Source of the DNA: Caballeronia udeis
GTDB taxonomy: Bacteria > Pseudomonadota > Gammaproteobacteria > Burkholderiales > Burkholderiaceae
DNA: 64,000 nucleotides
NCBI RefSeq assembly: GCF_001544555.2
Contig: NZ_FCOK02000036.1
Span: forward strand, 1 to 64,000
Direction of reading: 5' to 3'
The notes beneath the pieces were generated by a model. It was not told the DNA's origin. It ran no database searches and worked only from the letters and a program-made list of their open reading frames with translations. Below, one piece after another: positions 47,210-55,791 of the stretch. The stretch's first letter is position 1; each line of letters opens with the position of its first letter. The translations under genes and the position numbers were made by a program.

Positions 47210-48358
47210 TCAGCAAACCTCGGCGGCGTCACTGACCTCGACCGGGGTTTCTGCTTTCGGCAAGGCGGGATAGTCGGTATAACCGCGCTCATCGCCACCA
47301 AACAGCGTGCTGCCATCGAAGGCGGCCAGCGGCAGATCTTCGGCGAGCCGGCGGACAAAGTCGGGATTGGCGACGAAGGGCCGGCCGAAGGCAACCAGGT
47401 CGGCGTAGCCTTTTGACAGCACCCACTCGGCGCGCGCCTTGTCGTATTTGCCGGCAACAATGATCGGCCGCGTGTACCGGGCACGGATGGCCTGGCGGAA
47501 AGTCTCGGTGAACTGCGGTGCGTCCTCCCAGTCCGCTTCAACCAGATGGAGATAAGCAATGCCGCGCGCCTGAAGAAATTCGGCGGCCTCGAGAATCGTC
47601 GGCAGGATGTCGGGGCAGTCCATGCCTCGTGCCGTCAGGAACGGGGCGAGGCGAATGGCGGTGCGATCGGCGCCAATCTCGTTCGCTACCGCCTCGACAA
47701 CCTCCTTGAGAAAGCGCAGACGGTTCTCACGCGAACCACCGTATTCGTCGGTGCGAAGATTGGACGTCGTACGCAGGAACTGGTCGATGAGGTAGCCATT
47801 GGCGCCGTGGATTTCAACACCGTCGAAACCCGCTTCCATCGCGTTACGTGCCGCCCGGCGGAAATCTGCGACTACGCTCGCGATCTCCTCGAGGGCAAGC
47901 GCACGCGGTGTCGGGCTGTCGACCATCGCGCCTGCGCCGGTGTCCGGATCGACCTTCCAGATCTGGCCGTCGAAGGCAACGGCGGACGGAGCCACCGGCA
48001 GTTGACCATCGTGAAAGTCCGGGTGCGACATGCGCCCCACGTGCCAGAGCTGCGCGAAGATCCGGCCGCCGGCTGCGTGAACCGCATCGGTCGCGAGGCG
48101 CCATCCGGCGACCTGCTCGGGACTATAGATACCAGGGGTGAAGGAGTAACCCTTGCCTTGGGGCGAGATCTGGGTGGCCTCGGTCACGATCAGGGCGGCG
48201 CTGGCGCGCTGGGCGTAATAGCGCGCGTTCATTGCATTGGGGATATCGCCGGGCTGGGTGCTACGCGCCCTCGTCATGGGCGCCATGACCACGCGATGAG
48301 CGAGCGGGTGGCCGGCGACGACGGTCGGAGTGAAGAGTGACGAGGCAGTGGTCGACAT
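47210..48358 (-). CDS. Old Yellow Enzyme family NAD(P)H:flavin oxidoreductase
   Basis: A 382-residue FMN enzyme (NemA/XenB-type ene-reductase). It starts LFTPTVVAGHPLAHRVVMAP, then MTRARSTQPGDIPN; QLWHVGRMSHPD is the substrate region; the His-Asn pair binding the substrate carbonyl is in EIHGANGYLIDQFL; YGGSRENRLRFL and FGRPFVANPD complete the family set. It reduces activated C=C bonds, N-ethylmaleimide, nitroesters or similar electrophiles. I use ATG 48358; the frame extends 18 codons upstream. Divergent from a LysR-type gene that probably controls it. Confidence 0.93.
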   Translation of the reverse strand: MSTTASSLFTPTVVAGHPLAHRVVMAPMTRARSTQPGDIPNAMNARYYAQRASAALIVTEATQISPQGKGYSFTPGIYSPEQVAGWRLATDAVHAAGGRIFAQLWHVGRMSHPDFHDGQLPVAPSAVAFDGQIWKVDPDTGAGAMVDSPTPRALALEEIASVVADFRRAARNAMEAGFDGVEIHGANGYLIDQFLRTTSNLRTDEYGGSRENRLRFLKEVVEAVANEIGADRTAIRLAPFLTARGMDCPDILPTILEAAEFLQARGIAYLHLVEADWEDAPQFTETFRQAIRARYTRPIIVAGKYDKARAEWVLSKGYADLVAFGRPFVANPDFVRRLAEDLPLAAFDGSTLFGGDERGYTDYPALPKAETPVEVSDAAEVC

Positions 48359-48463
48359 GATTGCGAATCCGGGTTGGTTGACGATGTGCCCATTGTGCAA
48401 AGCCCGCTGCATTTTGATAACGGGTGTACGATTTGAAGCATTTTCAAAAAGAATGGAAATATC

Positions 48464-49396
48464 GTGGAGACCCTTGGCGACATCCGGCTTTTTGTAGAGA
48501 CGGCAAACCTCGGCGGCCTGTCGGCCGCGGGCCGCAAGCTGGGGCTATCTCCTGCCGCCGCAAGCGCACGGCTGGTGAAGCTGGAGGCGAGCCTGAATGC
48601 CCGGCTCTTTGAGCGGACGACGCGGCAGTTACGGCTGACGGAAGAAGGCCGGACGTATCTCGCCCATTGTCAGCAGGCCATCCAGGCGCTTGACGACGCG
48701 CGTGCAGCACTGCAGGCGGGTCGAAGCGTGGTTCGCGGGAAGGTGAGGGTGTCGGCGACGTCGGATTTCGGCCGTCATGTCCTTAGGGGCTGGCTCGACG
48801 AATTCAATGTTCTGTATCCCGAGGTCACGATCGTGCTGGTATTGTCGGATTCCTTGTCGAACCTGATGCAGGACGACATCGACCTCGTCATCCGCTTCGG
48901 CGTGCCGGCAGATAGCTCGCTTGTCGCCCGCCGGTTGGCGCTGAACCGGCGGGTTTTATGCGCGTCGCCGGCGTATCTGGAATTACATGGCATTCCTGAT
49001 CATCCGGGAGATCTGGACCGGTTCGACTACATCGTGCTCAGCTCCGCCTCCGGGCCTGCGAATGAATGGCGATTCAGCCGCGGCAGCGAAGTCGAGACCT
49101 TTACCGTTCCCCTTGAGGGTGCGCGGGAAACTAACGACGGCGCGCTCGCAAGGGAGTGGGCTGTCGACGGTCATGGCATTGTGATGAAGTCGGTCTGGGA
49201 CATTGGAGCGGACTTGCGAGCGGGGAGACTGCAAATCCTGATGCCGGAGTGGCGTTCTCCCGATGTTCCCGTCCATGCCCTGTATCAACGTAGCCGGTAC
49301 ATGGCGCCACGCGTTCGTGCACTTCTTGATTTCCTGATCGAGCGCTTTGATACGGTATCCGGTGACCTGGAGGCGTATCTCGATCCGGTGCGTTGA
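48464..49396 (+). CDS. LysR family regulator, divergent from the Old Yellow Enzyme gene
   Basis: A 310-residue regulator with a GTG start. The DNA-binding domain is METLGDIRLFVETANLGGLS, AAGRKLGLSPAAASARLVKL. The effector region includes ARRLALNRRVLCASPAYLE and DGHGIVMKSVWDIG, of the AaeR/DmlR-like branch. Its start is 105 bases from that of the Old Yellow Enzyme gene on the opposite strand, the classical arrangement for a LysR protein and its target. Confidence 0.9.
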   Translation: METLGDIRLFVETANLGGLSAAGRKLGLSPAAASARLVKLEASLNARLFERTTRQLRLTEEGRTYLAHCQQAIQALDDARAALQAGRSVVRGKVRVSATSDFGRHVLRGWLDEFNVLYPEVTIVLVLSDSLSNLMQDDIDLVIRFGVPADSSLVARRLALNRRVLCASPAYLELHGIPDHPGDLDRFDYIVLSSASGPANEWRFSRGSEVETFTVPLEGARETNDGALAREWAVDGHGIVMKSVWDIGADLRAGRLQILMPEWRSPDVPVHALYQRSRYMAPRVRALLDFLIERFDTVSGDLEAYLDPVR

Positions 49397-49405
49397 ACCC
49401 CGCCG

Positions 49406-50290
49406 TTAAACCTCGCTCTCGATGCGGCTCCCCATCGGGCTCCCCATCGCATTGTTCGGAATGAACGTTTCATTCAGGAAGTCGCGGGTGTACGAGCTTG
49501 GGGTCTTGCCTGTGAATGAAGAAAAGGCCAGCGTAAAAGCGGCCACGCTATTGAAGCCCACTTCCAGAGCCGTCTGTGTGACGGACAGGCGCTTGCGGGT
49601 CATCAGTTCGATCGCGCGCGCCATGCGCAACTCCTGCAAGAAACGGCGCCAGCTCATTCCCAGCTCATCCTGGAAGTATCGGCGCAGCGTACGCACCGAC
49701 GTGCCCGCCGCTTCCGCCGCCAGTTCGATAGTCGCCGAGTCCAGCCGCGTGCGGGTATAAGCAATCGCGCGCTTGAGCGCGGGCGACTCGCCGAACGGAA
49801 TCCACATCATCCGCGAGCACTCGAACCAGTCCTTGCACAGGAGGCCCAGCGCCTGGAAGTAAGCGTTGGCAACGGCGTCGTCGTCGGCGCGTTCACGGCC
49901 CCAGCGCAGCGCGTAGCCGAACATCTCGCGCGCCAGCCCGCTGACCGGTGCTGCCCAGCAGCCTTCGTGCTGCCACACCGTATGTTGCGCGCCAAGGTGC
50001 GCCACCACGACTACCGCATCGGCGCTGGTGTAGAGCCGGTAGGGCCGGCTATGCGGGATAAAAACCATATGGGCGGGCAACAGCAACCACTGGCCGTGCG
50101 GCCCTTCGAGTTTCAGGCGGCCTTGCTCGACGCACAGGATCTTGTTCTTCGCATCGCCGCGCGAGCCGATCACCGCCTTGCCCGGCTCCACGCGTTCAAC
50201 ACATTCCGGCAACGGGTCGCCGCATCGAAACGGATTGTCCGGATCGTCATCGGGCATTGTCCAGTCGATGAGTTCGTCGCTCTCTTTCAT
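49406..50290 (-). CDS. AraC family regulator of the adjacent ABC operon
   Basis: A 294-residue regulator. The N-terminal half is a cupin-like sensor (FRCGDPLPECVERVEPGKAV, then LEGPHGQWLLLPAHMVFIPH). The C-terminal domain has both helix-turn-helix units: AAEAAGTSVRTLRRYFQDEL and RLSVTQTALEVGFNSVAAFT, with FTGKTPSSYTRDF. Start 50290 is taken for the GAG/GGAG site; an upstream ATG at 50305 would add five residues. It is divergent from the ABC importer operon, with 175 bases between, and likely activates it in the presence of the ligand. Confidence 0.9.
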   Translation of the reverse strand: MKESDELIDWTMPDDDPDNPFRCGDPLPECVERVEPGKAVIGSRGDAKNKILCVEQGRLKLEGPHGQWLLLPAHMVFIPHSRPYRLYTSADAVVVVAHLGAQHTVWQHEGCWAAPVSGLAREMFGYALRWGRERADDDAVANAYFQALGLLCKDWFECSRMMWIPFGESPALKRAIAYTRTRLDSATIELAAEAAGTSVRTLRRYFQDELGMSWRRFLQELRMARAIELMTRKRLSVTQTALEVGFNSVAAFTLAFSSFTGKTPSSYTRDFLNETFIPNNAMGSPMGSRIESEV

Positions 50291-50465
50291 GATGTCTCGC
50301 TCCATTCTTCAGTTTTTTGCGGTCAATCTGCGCTGGCCGTTTTTCGATGTTGGGCTGGCCGATTTTCGATGGGCGGCCGCGAATACCTCGTCCAATAATA
50401 GTAAAAACAAAAAAACGATATGACAAACACTAAATTCGGCCAACGGCTGATGGATGGATTGAGAC

Positions 50466-52025
50466 ATGTCTTCAACGATGCAACCCGCGGCCGCCCCGCG
50501 TGCAGCACCGCGTATTCCCGTGCTCGAGGTGCGCGGCGTCGGCAAGCGCTTCAACGGCGTGAGCACACTGGAGGACGTCAGCTTCGACGTTGCCGCTGGT
50601 GAAATCGTCGCGCTGCTTGGCGAGAACGGCGCGGGCAAATCCACCCTGATCAAGATATTGGCCGGTGTGCACGCACCGTCGAGCGGCACGCTGTTGTTTC
50701 AAGGCGCACTGACGGATGCGCGCGCCATGCGCGGCCGCGTCGCGTTCGTGCATCAGGATCTGGGACTCGTCGACTGGATGACCGTTGCCGAGAACATCGC
50801 GCTCGCGACTGCCTATGCGAAGCGGCGTGGCCTGATTTCCTGGGGGGCGGTGCGGGCGTCTGCCGACGCGGCGCTTGCGCTGGTGGGCGGCGACATTGAC
50901 CCTGAGCAGCGCGTATTCACCTTGTCGCGCGCGGAGAAATCACTGGTGGCGATTGCGCGTGGCCTGTCGAGCCGCGCCGACCTGCTGGTCCTCGACGAAC
51001 CGACCGCAAGCCTGCCGGAAAGCGAAGTGCAGCGCCTGCACCGCGTGCTGTTGGGACTGCGCGAGCAAGGTGTCGCGATGATCTATGTATCGCATCGGCT
51101 GGACGAGGTGTTTGCTCTATCCGATCGCATTGTGGTGCTGCGCGATGGCCGGCGCGTCGCGCAGCAGAACACGGCCGACACCGCGCCTGCCGAATTGATT
51201 CGCCATATTGTCGGACGTGAGCCCGAGTCGCTTTTCGTGCGGCCGCCCGCGCCGGGTGCGGCGCCTGTTGCATTGTCGGTGCGCAGGTTGCACACGGAAG
51301 AAGCCGGACCGCTGAACTTCGATGTCCGTCGCGGCGAGATCCTCGGACTGGTCGGCTTGCGTGGCGCCGGACACGACTCGCTCGGCAAGGCGCTGTTCGG
51401 CGCGGCGCCGATCCTCTCCGGCACCGTGCTGCTCAACGGCGAGCAAGTGGACTTGTCCTCTCCCGGTGCGGCAGTGGCGAACGGCTTGTGCCTGGTGGCG
51501 GGTGACCGCTACGGTGAGTCGATAGGACCCGGCCTCAGCGTTCGCGAGAATCTCTTTCTCAATCCTCGCGCAAGCGGCCGCAAGGGGCTGCATATGCGCT
51601 CTGCGGCCAGCGAAACCGACGAAGCGCTGGCGCTTGGACGGCGCGTTGCGCTGCGCCCGAACGATCCCGCTGCATTGATCGAAACCCTCTCCGGCGGCAA
51701 TCAGCAGAAGGTCGTGATCGCGCGGTGGCTGCGCATTGGCGCGCATGTGCTGATTCTGGAGGACCCGACTGCAGGCGTTGATATTGGCGCCAAGGCGGAA
51801 ATTTACCGGTTGCTTGGGGAGGCGGTGCGCACCGGGATGGCAGTAGTGCTGATCTCGTCGGACTTCGAGGAGACCGCCCAGATCTGCCATCGCGCGTTGG
51901 TGTTTCGAACAGGCACGATTGCTCGTGAGTTGCCGCTCGACCAGCTCAGCGTGTCGGAGTTGCTGCATTGCGCGTCGCTCGACTATGGCGTGACGCCCGT
52001 CGATGTTGTTCCACTTACTGCCTGA
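50466..52025 (+). CDS. Sugar-type ABC importer ATPase with two nucleotide-binding domains
   Basis: A 519-residue duplicated ATPase of the RbsA/MglA/XylG family. Domain 1 has Walker A GENGAGKSTLIK and Walker B LLVLDEPTASL but its signature reads LSRAEKSLVAIA instead of LSGGQ. Domain 2 has a degenerate Walker A (GLRGAGHDSLGKAL), which is usual for this family, an intact LSGGNQQKVVIAR, and Walker B as LILEDPTAGVD, with Glu and Asp in swapped order compared with DEP. How much ATP domain 2 hydrolyses is therefore uncertain. It heads the operon. Confidence 0.92.
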   Translation: MSSTMQPAAAPRAAPRIPVLEVRGVGKRFNGVSTLEDVSFDVAAGEIVALLGENGAGKSTLIKILAGVHAPSSGTLLFQGALTDARAMRGRVAFVHQDLGLVDWMTVAENIALATAYAKRRGLISWGAVRASADAALALVGGDIDPEQRVFTLSRAEKSLVAIARGLSSRADLLVLDEPTASLPESEVQRLHRVLLGLREQGVAMIYVSHRLDEVFALSDRIVVLRDGRRVAQQNTADTAPAELIRHIVGREPESLFVRPPAPGAAPVALSVRRLHTEEAGPLNFDVRRGEILGLVGLRGAGHDSLGKALFGAAPILSGTVLLNGEQVDLSSPGAAVANGLCLVAGDRYGESIGPGLSVRENLFLNPRASGRKGLHMRSAASETDEALALGRRVALRPNDPAALIETLSGGNQQKVVIARWLRIGAHVLILEDPTAGVDIGAKAEIYRLLGEAVRTGMAVVLISSDFEETAQICHRALVFRTGTIARELPLDQLSVSELLHCASLDYGVTPVDVVPLTA

Positions 52026-52033
52026 GGTACCCC

Positions 52034-53140
52034 ATGCAATCGCTCAAATCCAACGCGCTCGAGCCGACGCGCCGTGAACTCGCCGGCCTCTCGCCGTTCT
52101 CCCGCTTCGTGCGTCTGTTGCCCGTGTTCGGCTTGCCGATCCTCACGCTCGCGCTCATCGTGCTGTTCTCGCTGATCCTGCCCGACACGTTTCCCACTTT
52201 GCTGAACGTGCGCTCGATCGTCGGCGATAAATCAATCATCGCCATCCTCGCTCTTGCCGCAATGATCCCGATGGCCACCGGCCGCATCGACCTGACAGTT
52301 GGCTACGGGATCGTGCTGTGGCACATCCTTGCCATCAGCCTGCAGACTTCCTATGGGATCGACTGGCGGGTAGCGGTGGTCATTGTTCTTGCACTTGGCG
52401 CGCTGCTGGGCTTGCTCAACGGGCTTTTGGTCGAAGTCGCGCAAATCGATTCGTTCATCGCCACACTGGGAACAGGCACCGTGCTGTACGCCATCGCGAT
52501 GTGGCATACCGGCGGGCGTCAGGTCATTGGCACCTTGCCCGACGCATTCACGTCCATTTTTACCACGTCATTATTCGGACTGCCAATCGCTGCGACGTAT
52601 GTGGTGGTAATCGCCGTGGTGTTATGGATCGCGTCCGACTACCTGCCGATGGGCCGCTATCTTTACGCGATCGGCGCCAACTCGCGTGCTGCCGCGCTCA
52701 ATGGTATCCCCGCACGCCGCTATGTGATTCTTGCTTTCGTCAGCTCGGGCGTACTGACGGCTTTCGCCGGAATCGTGCTGGCGGCCAAGCTGCGCATCGG
52801 CCAGGCCAGCGTCGGACTCGACTACCTGCTGCCCGCGCTGGTTGGCGCGTTCCTCGGCTCGACCACGATCAAGCCCGGTAGGGTCAACGTATGGGGCACG
52901 GTGTTCGGTGTGTCGATCCTGGCGGTCGGCATAGCGGGGATCCAGCAGCTGGGTGGCGACTTCTACGTCGAACCGCTCTTCAACGGCGCCACGCTGCTGG
53001 TTGCAATCGGCATAGCGGGGTACACGCAGCGGCGCCGCCGCAGCCCGCGCAAGCCCATTCAAGTCACTGCGCCGGGCGAAACCGATGGATCGGCCGGAGC
53101 GCTGCCGCCTGCGCCGTCACGCACTGAACGTAGCGAGTGA
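52034..53140 (+). CDS. Sugar-type ABC importer permease
   Basis: A 368-residue inner-membrane permease of the BPD_transp_2 family (RbsC/XylH type) with about ten helices. Typical stretches: MIPMATGRIDLTVGYGIVLW, ANSRAAALNGIPARRYVILA and GRVNVWGTVFGVSILAVGIA. A 50-residue hydrophilic tail rich in Pro, Arg and Ser is unusual in length. The ATG at 52034 follows GAGG and lies eight bases after the ATPase stop; the frame continues upstream into the ATPase gene but lacks a site. Confidence 0.92.
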   Translation: MQSLKSNALEPTRRELAGLSPFSRFVRLLPVFGLPILTLALIVLFSLILPDTFPTLLNVRSIVGDKSIIAILALAAMIPMATGRIDLTVGYGIVLWHILAISLQTSYGIDWRVAVVIVLALGALLGLLNGLLVEVAQIDSFIATLGTGTVLYAIAMWHTGGRQVIGTLPDAFTSIFTTSLFGLPIAATYVVVIAVVLWIASDYLPMGRYLYAIGANSRAAALNGIPARRYVILAFVSSGVLTAFAGIVLAAKLRIGQASVGLDYLLPALVGAFLGSTTIKPGRVNVWGTVFGVSILAVGIAGIQQLGGDFYVEPLFNGATLLVAIGIAGYTQRRRRSPRKPIQVTAPGETDGSAGALPPAPSRTERSE

Positions 53141-53170
53141 ACCGCACTGACATAACTAACAGGAGACACC

Positions 53171-54277
53171 ATGAAGCAGCGTCTGATCATCCCCCTTTGT
53201 GCCGCGCTGGCCGCAGCTTGCGCATTGAGCGCACGCGCTGACGACACGTTTCTGGCCGTTGCGAAGGCCTACACCGCGCAGGCGACGAAGTCGGGTCAAC
53301 CGTGGAGCGGACCGACCACCGGACCCGCCGCACAGCATGGAAAGACAATCGTGTTCGTATCGGCGGATCAACGCGACAGCGGGCCGCGCGGCGTAGCGGA
53401 AGGCGTCAAGGAAGCGGCGGGTGCAATCGGCTGGAACTTTCGCCTGATCGATGGCCAGGGGTCCATCTCCGGACGTTCGGCCGCAATGAACCAGGCCATT
53501 GCACTCAAGCCCGACGGCATCGTGCTCGGCAGCGTTGACGCGAGGGAGCAGGCTTCGTTGATCCATCAGGCCGTTGCGAGCGGTATCAAGGTTGTAGGCT
53601 GGCATTCGCTGCCGAAGCCCGGCCCCGCTTTGCGGGAAGGGTTCGTCACCAACCTCGCGACAGACCCGCTCGACGTGGCGAAGGCTGCGGTGATGTATGT
53701 GATCGCGCAGTCGAACGGCAAGGCGGGCGTGGTTATCTTCACGGACTCCACCTACGAGATCGCAACGGCCAAATCCAGCGCAATGGCGGATCTGGTCAAG
53801 CAGTGCACCGGTTGCCAGTTGCTGAAGATAGAGGACACGCCGCTATCGGACACAGCAACGCGCATTCCACAACTTACCTCGACCATGCTGCAGCGCTACG
53901 GCGCGAAGTGGACGTGGGCGCTGGCTATCAACGACCTGCCGTTCGATTTCATGTCTCCCGCGCTGCAGCAAGCCGGCTACAAGGGTTCCGGGCCGCTGCT
54001 TGGGGTATCGGCGGGCAATGGCAGCGAGTCGGCGTTCCAGCGTATCCGCACCGGCGACTATCAGGCGGCGACGGTAGCCGAGCCGGTGTCGCTGCATGGC
54101 TGGCAGGCGGTGGACGAACTGAACCGCGCGTTTGCCGGGGCGCCGGTGAGCGGCTACACGGCGCCGGTGCATCTGGTGACGGCAACCGATATTGCGTACG
54201 ACAGCGGGAAGATGAACCGCTATGACCCGGACAATCATTATCGCGATGTGTATCGACGCATCTGGGGCGTGAAATAA
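53171..54277 (+). CDS. Sugar-type periplasmic binding protein
   Basis: A 368-residue binding protein of the Peripla_BP_4 (RbsB-like) group. Signal peptide residues 1-23 end SARA/DD. The mature start has an inserted segment (AVAKAYTAQATKSGQPWSGP) before the usual first strand HGKTIVFVSADQRDSG. Later blocks are MNQAIALKPDGIVLGSVDA, VVGWHSLPKPG and AGVVIFTDSTYEIATAKSSA. Two cysteines in QCTGCQLL could form a disulfide. It is 30 bases after the permease. The ligand cannot be called: the usual sugar-stacking residues are not clearly conserved. Confidence 0.88.
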   Translation: MKQRLIIPLCAALAAACALSARADDTFLAVAKAYTAQATKSGQPWSGPTTGPAAQHGKTIVFVSADQRDSGPRGVAEGVKEAAGAIGWNFRLIDGQGSISGRSAAMNQAIALKPDGIVLGSVDAREQASLIHQAVASGIKVVGWHSLPKPGPALREGFVTNLATDPLDVAKAAVMYVIAQSNGKAGVVIFTDSTYEIATAKSSAMADLVKQCTGCQLLKIEDTPLSDTATRIPQLTSTMLQRYGAKWTWALAINDLPFDFMSPALQQAGYKGSGPLLGVSAGNGSESAFQRIRTGDYQAATVAEPVSLHGWQAVDELNRAFAGAPVSGYTAPVHLVTATDIAYDSGKMNRYDPDNHYRDVYRRIWGVK

Positions 54278-54413
54278 CCGAGGTCGTTCATATCTTTGCG
54301 ATGATCCCGATCTTATGATCGGTACTCCGTATTATTGAAAACTCCCACTGCCCGGTGCGTGCATCGGCACGGGAGATCGAAGGCAACAGAATTCCTGGAC
54401 CCATGTTCCCGCC

Positions 54414-55673
54414 ATGACTGACATTCAATTACCCGTTCCTGATTTTTCCCGCAACATGCGCTTGATTGGCCACAGCGATCAGGGAGGCCGCGCCGACGGC
54501 GTGCAACTGATGGTGCATCGCGGTTACGCCTATATCGGCCATATGTTCTCGAAGGGTTTCAGTGTCGTGGATGTGCGCGACCCCCGTCGTCCCGCCGCGG
54601 TGGCTTACGTGCCCGCGCCGCCGAACACATGGAACATCCACTTGCAGACGCATGACGACCTGCTGCTCGTCATCAACGCTAAGGACATGTTCGCGGCCAC
54701 TGAGTTCCAGGACGAACGTGCGTATTACGCTGGCGCGCTCGGCAAAAAGGTCGGCACCGCGCAACGCTCGTCGGGCGAGCGCAACTGGCGGGCGGGGCTG
54801 GCTGTGTACGACATCTCGAAGGGTGACGCGCCGCGTGAGATCGGCTTCATGCCAGTAGAGGGCGGCGGTATTCACCGGGTCTGGTACACAGGCGGCCGTT
54901 GGGCGTATGCGTCTGCGCTGCTCGACGGTTTTTCAGACTACATCTTCATCACGATCGATATGTCCGACCCGTGCCATCCGCGCGAAGCGGGGCGTTTCTG
55001 GCTAGCGGGCATGCATGTTGCCGCCGATGAAATGCCACTGTGGCCGGCGGCGCGGCGCTACGGTCTGCATCATCCGATTGTTCACGGCGACACGGCCTAT
55101 TGCGCATGGCGCGACGCCGGACTGGTCATGCTCGACGTGGCCGATCGCAGCGCGCCGAAGCTGATCACGCACCGTAACTGGTCGCCGCCGTTCGGTGGCG
55201 GAACGCACAACTGCCTCCCTCTGCCCGACCGCGATCTGCTGGTCGTGCTCGACGAGGCAGTGCTCGACCATCAGGAGGACGGCGAGAAATTCATCTGGCT
55301 GTTCGATGTCCGCGAGCCGTCCAATCCAGTCAGCATTTCGACGTTTCCATCGCCTCATGAGATCGAGTACCGGCAGAAGCCCGGTCATTTCGGTCCGCAT
55401 AACCTGCATGAGAATCGGCCGGGCAGCCTCGTCAGTTCCCGGCTGATCTTCGCGACCTATCAGAATGCGGGCGTGCGGGTATTTGACATCGGCGATCCGT
55501 ACCGGCCGGTTGAGGTCGGGGCGTTTGTGCCGCCGCAGCCAGCGGGTTTGATGGATCATCGTCCGAACCGGCCTAAGGTTATCCAGTCCTCCGATGTATT
55601 CGTCGATGCAGAAGGACTGGTGTATTCAACCGACTACAACGGTGGTCTCTACATTCTTGAATTTCAGCGCTAG
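54414..55673 (+). CDS. LVIVD-repeat beta-propeller protein linked to the ABC importer
   Basis: A 419-residue protein of LVIVD-type repeats that fold into a beta-propeller. Repeats are visible as GFSVVDVRDPRRPAAVAYVP, LAVYDISKGDAPREIGFM, GLVMLDVADRSAPKLITHRN, IWLFDVREPSNPVSISTFPS and GVRVFDIGDPYRPVEVGAFV. No signal peptide is seen, so it is probably cytoplasmic, unlike many members of the family. His-rich loops (RYGLHHPIVHG, GGGTHNCLP, GPHNLHE) hint at a metal-containing enzyme site. It is 136 bases after the binding-protein gene, same strand. Role unknown; a catabolic enzyme for the imported ligand is a reasonable guess. Confidence 0.8.
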   Translation: MTDIQLPVPDFSRNMRLIGHSDQGGRADGVQLMVHRGYAYIGHMFSKGFSVVDVRDPRRPAAVAYVPAPPNTWNIHLQTHDDLLLVINAKDMFAATEFQDERAYYAGALGKKVGTAQRSSGERNWRAGLAVYDISKGDAPREIGFMPVEGGGIHRVWYTGGRWAYASALLDGFSDYIFITIDMSDPCHPREAGRFWLAGMHVAADEMPLWPAARRYGLHHPIVHGDTAYCAWRDAGLVMLDVADRSAPKLITHRNWSPPFGGGTHNCLPLPDRDLLVVLDEAVLDHQEDGEKFIWLFDVREPSNPVSISTFPSPHEIEYRQKPGHFGPHNLHENRPGSLVSSRLIFATYQNAGVRVFDIGDPYRPVEVGAFVPPQPAGLMDHRPNRPKVIQSSDVFVDAEGLVYSTDYNGGLYILEFQR

Positions 55674-55791
55674 GCCGATGAAGGGGAATACGCAGGACAT
55701 CACGCTGCTTGAACGGATCGGCGCGCGCCGTCAGGCGATGCACCTGACGGAGTTGCTCGCGCGGGTTTGGCGAGGAGTGAACCCCTCAACC

